Part shown: positions 5,965-7,407 of the stretch, one piece after another
Layout of the letters: each line of letters starts with the position of its first letter
Position numbering within the stretch: position 1 is the stretch's first letter
Origin: Pseudobdellovibrionaceae bacterium
GTDB lineage: Bacteria; Bdellovibrionota; Bdellovibrionia; Bdellovibrionales; JAMPXM01
Direction: 5' to 3'
Length of the DNA stretch: 7,407 nt
Assembly: GCA_913776405.1 (NCBI GenBank)
Contig: CAJYOV010000183.1
Coordinates: forward strand, 1 to 7,407
Notes under the pieces: model-generated
Seen by the model: the letters and a program-made list of their open reading frames with translations, nothing else
Told to the model about the DNA's origin: nothing
Database searches by the model: none
Position numbers and translations under genes: made by a program

Positions 5965-7026
5965 ATGCGTCTACGTAGAGCGATGGTCCTCAGTCTCGTA
6001 ACGTTCTTCCTTGCGACTTCTTGCACGAAGTCGGCACCAAGCGATTCCGCAGCAGGTGGTGAATCCGCGTCTAAATCAGGCCCCACTTCTGCGACAAAAT
6101 CAGACGTCAAAATCGGTCTCGTATTCGACAAAGGCGGCAAAGACGACAAGTCGTTCAACAGTGCCGCTTTCCGTGGCGCAAAAGACGCTGAAAAAGACCT
6201 CGGCTTCGAGCTCAAAGATGTTGAATCATCTGACGATGCGGCTTTTGAGCCAGCTCTTCGCACTTTTGCTGAACGCGGCTACCCCCTTGTGATCGCCGTC
6301 GGTTTCGCCCAACTCGACGCTGTCAAAAAAGTCGCGCCGCAGTTCCCAAAAACTCATTTCGCAATCATCGACGCGGTCGCAGAAGGTCCAAACGTCGCGG
6401 CACTCATGTTCGCTGAGCACGAAGGCAGCTACTTAGTCGGCGCTTTGGCGGCCATGCTCTCAAAAACCGGCAAGGTCGGCTTCATTGGCGGCATGGAAAC
6501 ACCGCTCATTCGTCGTTTCGAGATGGGCTACGAAGCGGGCGTCAAGTCGGTGAATCCGAAGGCTGAAATCAAAGTCAATTACGTCGGCATCAACAGCTCC
6601 GCGTGGGCAAACCCGTCACGCGGTAAAGAACTCGCGCTCGGTCAGTATGGATCGGGCGTTGATGTGATCTTTCACGCTGCCGGCGCATCAGGTATTGGTG
6701 TGTTCGATGCCGCTGAAGAGAAAAAGTCGTATGTCATCGGCGTCGATAGCAATCAAAACGCGATCAAGCCTGGCCGTGTCGCAACAAGCATGTTGAAACG
6801 TGTCGATACCGCGGTTTACGAAATCATCAAGCAAGAGCTCGCAGGTCAATTCAAAGCCGGGACGCAAACGTTCGGACTCAAAGACAAAGGGATCGACTAC
6901 GCAGTCGACGAAAACAATAAAGCGATCATTGACCCTTACGTCGCCAAGCTTGAAGACATCAAAGCCAAAATCGTCAAAGGCGAGATCAAAGTGCCTGACT
7001 ACTACGAAGTCTCGAAGAAAAAGTGA
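5965..7026 (+). CDS. BMP-family (Bmp/PnrA/Med) nucleoside-binding lipoprotein of an ABC importer
   Basis: This is a substrate-binding lipoprotein of the basic membrane protein family, whose studied members (PnrA of Treponema, BmpA-type proteins) bind purine or other nucleosides. It has 353 residues from the ATG at 5965, favoured over a GTG at 5956 by the Shine-Dalgarno. The N-terminus is a lipoprotein signal: arginines, a hydrophobic stretch, then ATSC with lipidated C20. Residues 21-47 are a Ser/Ala/Gly/Lys-rich tether. The folded domain begins at VKIGLVFDKGG and shows DDKSFN (60-65), the EGSYLVGALAAMLSKTGKVGFIGG core (about 153-176), HAAGASGIGVF (237-247) and IGVDSNQ (258-264), where the family's ribose-binding aspartate lies. 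All these match BMP relatives. Thr at position +2 after C20 is not an inner-membrane retention signal by the E. coli rule. The ABC ATPase gene follows after 10 bp, so they form one operon. Exact ligand is not determined; purine nucleosides are most likely from the family. Confidence 0.93.
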   Translation: MRLRRAMVLSLVTFFLATSCTKSAPSDSAAGGESASKSGPTSATKSDVKIGLVFDKGGKDDKSFNSAAFRGAKDAEKDLGFELKDVESSDDAAFEPALRTFAERGYPLVIAVGFAQLDAVKKVAPQFPKTHFAIIDAVAEGPNVAALMFAEHEGSYLVGALAAMLSKTGKVGFIGGMETPLIRRFEMGYEAGVKSVNPKAEIKVNYVGINSSAWANPSRGKELALGQYGSGVDVIFHAAGASGIGVFDAAEEKKSYVIGVDSNQNAIKPGRVATSMLKRVDTAVYEIIKQELAGQFKAGTQTFGLKDKGIDYAVDENNKAIIDPYVAKLEDIKAKIVKGEIKVPDYYEVSKKK

Positions 7027-7036
7027 GACTGAATCG

Positions 7037-7407
7037 ATGACTCTGGAGACCCGTGATCTAACGAAAGAGTTCGGTAACTTCACGGCGGTCGCTGGAGTCT
7101 CGTTGACCTTCGGCCCTGGGCTCCACGCAATCGTCGGCGAAAACGGTGCAGGCAAATCAACATTTCTGAAGCTTCTCTTCGGTCTCCATCATCCGACACG
7201 CGGTGAGATTTATCTCGACGGCACCAAAAAAGATTTTCGCTCTTCAATGGACGCCATCCGTGCCGGTCTCGGTATGGTTCAACAACATTTCACTCTCGTC
7301 GACACGCTCTCCGTGATCGACAACATCATGCTCGGCGCTGAGAAAGCGAATCGTGCTGGCGTCCTCAAACGCAAAGACGCAATCAAGCATCTCGAATCAC
7401 TTCTTCC
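7037..7407 (+). CDS. ABC transporter ATPase (nucleoside/sugar importer type), C-terminus cut by window edge
   Basis: This is the ATP-hydrolysing subunit of an importer, here its first 124 residues, starting at the ATG at 7037. It shows the Walker A motif GENGAGKST (34-42) and the Q-loop GMVQQHFTLV (79-88), followed by DTLSVIDNIMLG, the pattern of the RbsA/YufO/NupO group, in which the protein carries two fused ATPase halves of about 500 residues in total. The signature motif, Walker B and second half lie beyond the window. A weak GTGAGA is the only ribosome-site candidate, and the gene starts 10 bases after the BMP stop, so translation is probably coupled. Together with the BMP lipoprotein it indicates a nucleoside uptake operon, with two permease genes expected downstream. 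Confidence 0.92.
   Translation, partial: MTLETRDLTKEFGNFTAVAGVSLTFGPGLHAIVGENGAGKSTFLKLLFGLHHPTRGEIYLDGTKKDFRSSMDAIRAGLGMVQQHFTLVDTLSVIDNIMLGAEKANRAGVLKRKDAIKHLESLL

Noticed and set aside
6688..7155. 155-codon minus-strand frame spanning the BMP/ATPase junction
   Set aside because: It runs opposite two well-supported genes and its product looks like antisense-coded Val/Asp/Phe-rich sequence without any family match.

Overview
The window carries seven chromosomal genes of a Gram-negative bacterium, two of them cut by the window edges. The products are a CPA2-type cation:proton antiporter, a ROK sugar kinase, a DusB-like tRNA-dihydrouridine synthase, the ribosome GTPase TypA/BipA, a membrane-anchored GT51 peptidoglycan transglycosylase (MtgA type), a BMP-family nucleoside-binding lipoprotein and the start of its ABC ATPase. 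The monofunctional transglycosylase and the proteobacterial look of TypA and DusB indicate a Gram-negative cell. A member of the Bdellovibrionota or another delta-type lineage is my best guess, but that is an inference from protein flavour and not shown by any marker here. I see no phage, transposase, CRISPR, tRNA or rRNA sequence.

Layout. Bases 1-1733 are a minus-strand pair: the ROK kinase comes first and the antiporter follows after a 3-bp gap, almost certainly co-transcribed. A short divergent control region (about 1734-1793) holds two perfect palindromes and separates them from the plus-strand pair dusB-typA (1794-4780, 20-bp gap), which joins tRNA modification to a ribosome-associated GTPase. 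The typA 3' region (4781-4980) has a long imperfect inverted repeat built from CAGTTx hexamers and then a clear Rho-independent terminator. mtgA runs back towards typA on the minus strand (5006-5845). A 119-bp divergent spacer then leads to the plus-strand BMP lipoprotein gene and, 10 bp later, the ABC ATPase gene, which is the front of a nucleoside-type ABC importer operon whose permeases should lie past the right edge.

Most of the window is ordinary housekeeping and transport. I found no convincing new multi-gene system. The features most worth a second look are the 125-bp hexamer-built hairpin behind typA, the ROK kinase that has lost the zinc-binding cysteine cluster, the palindromes between the divergent ROK and dusB genes, the enlarged linker in the Dus protein, and the two-cysteine segment plus acidic tail on MtgA.
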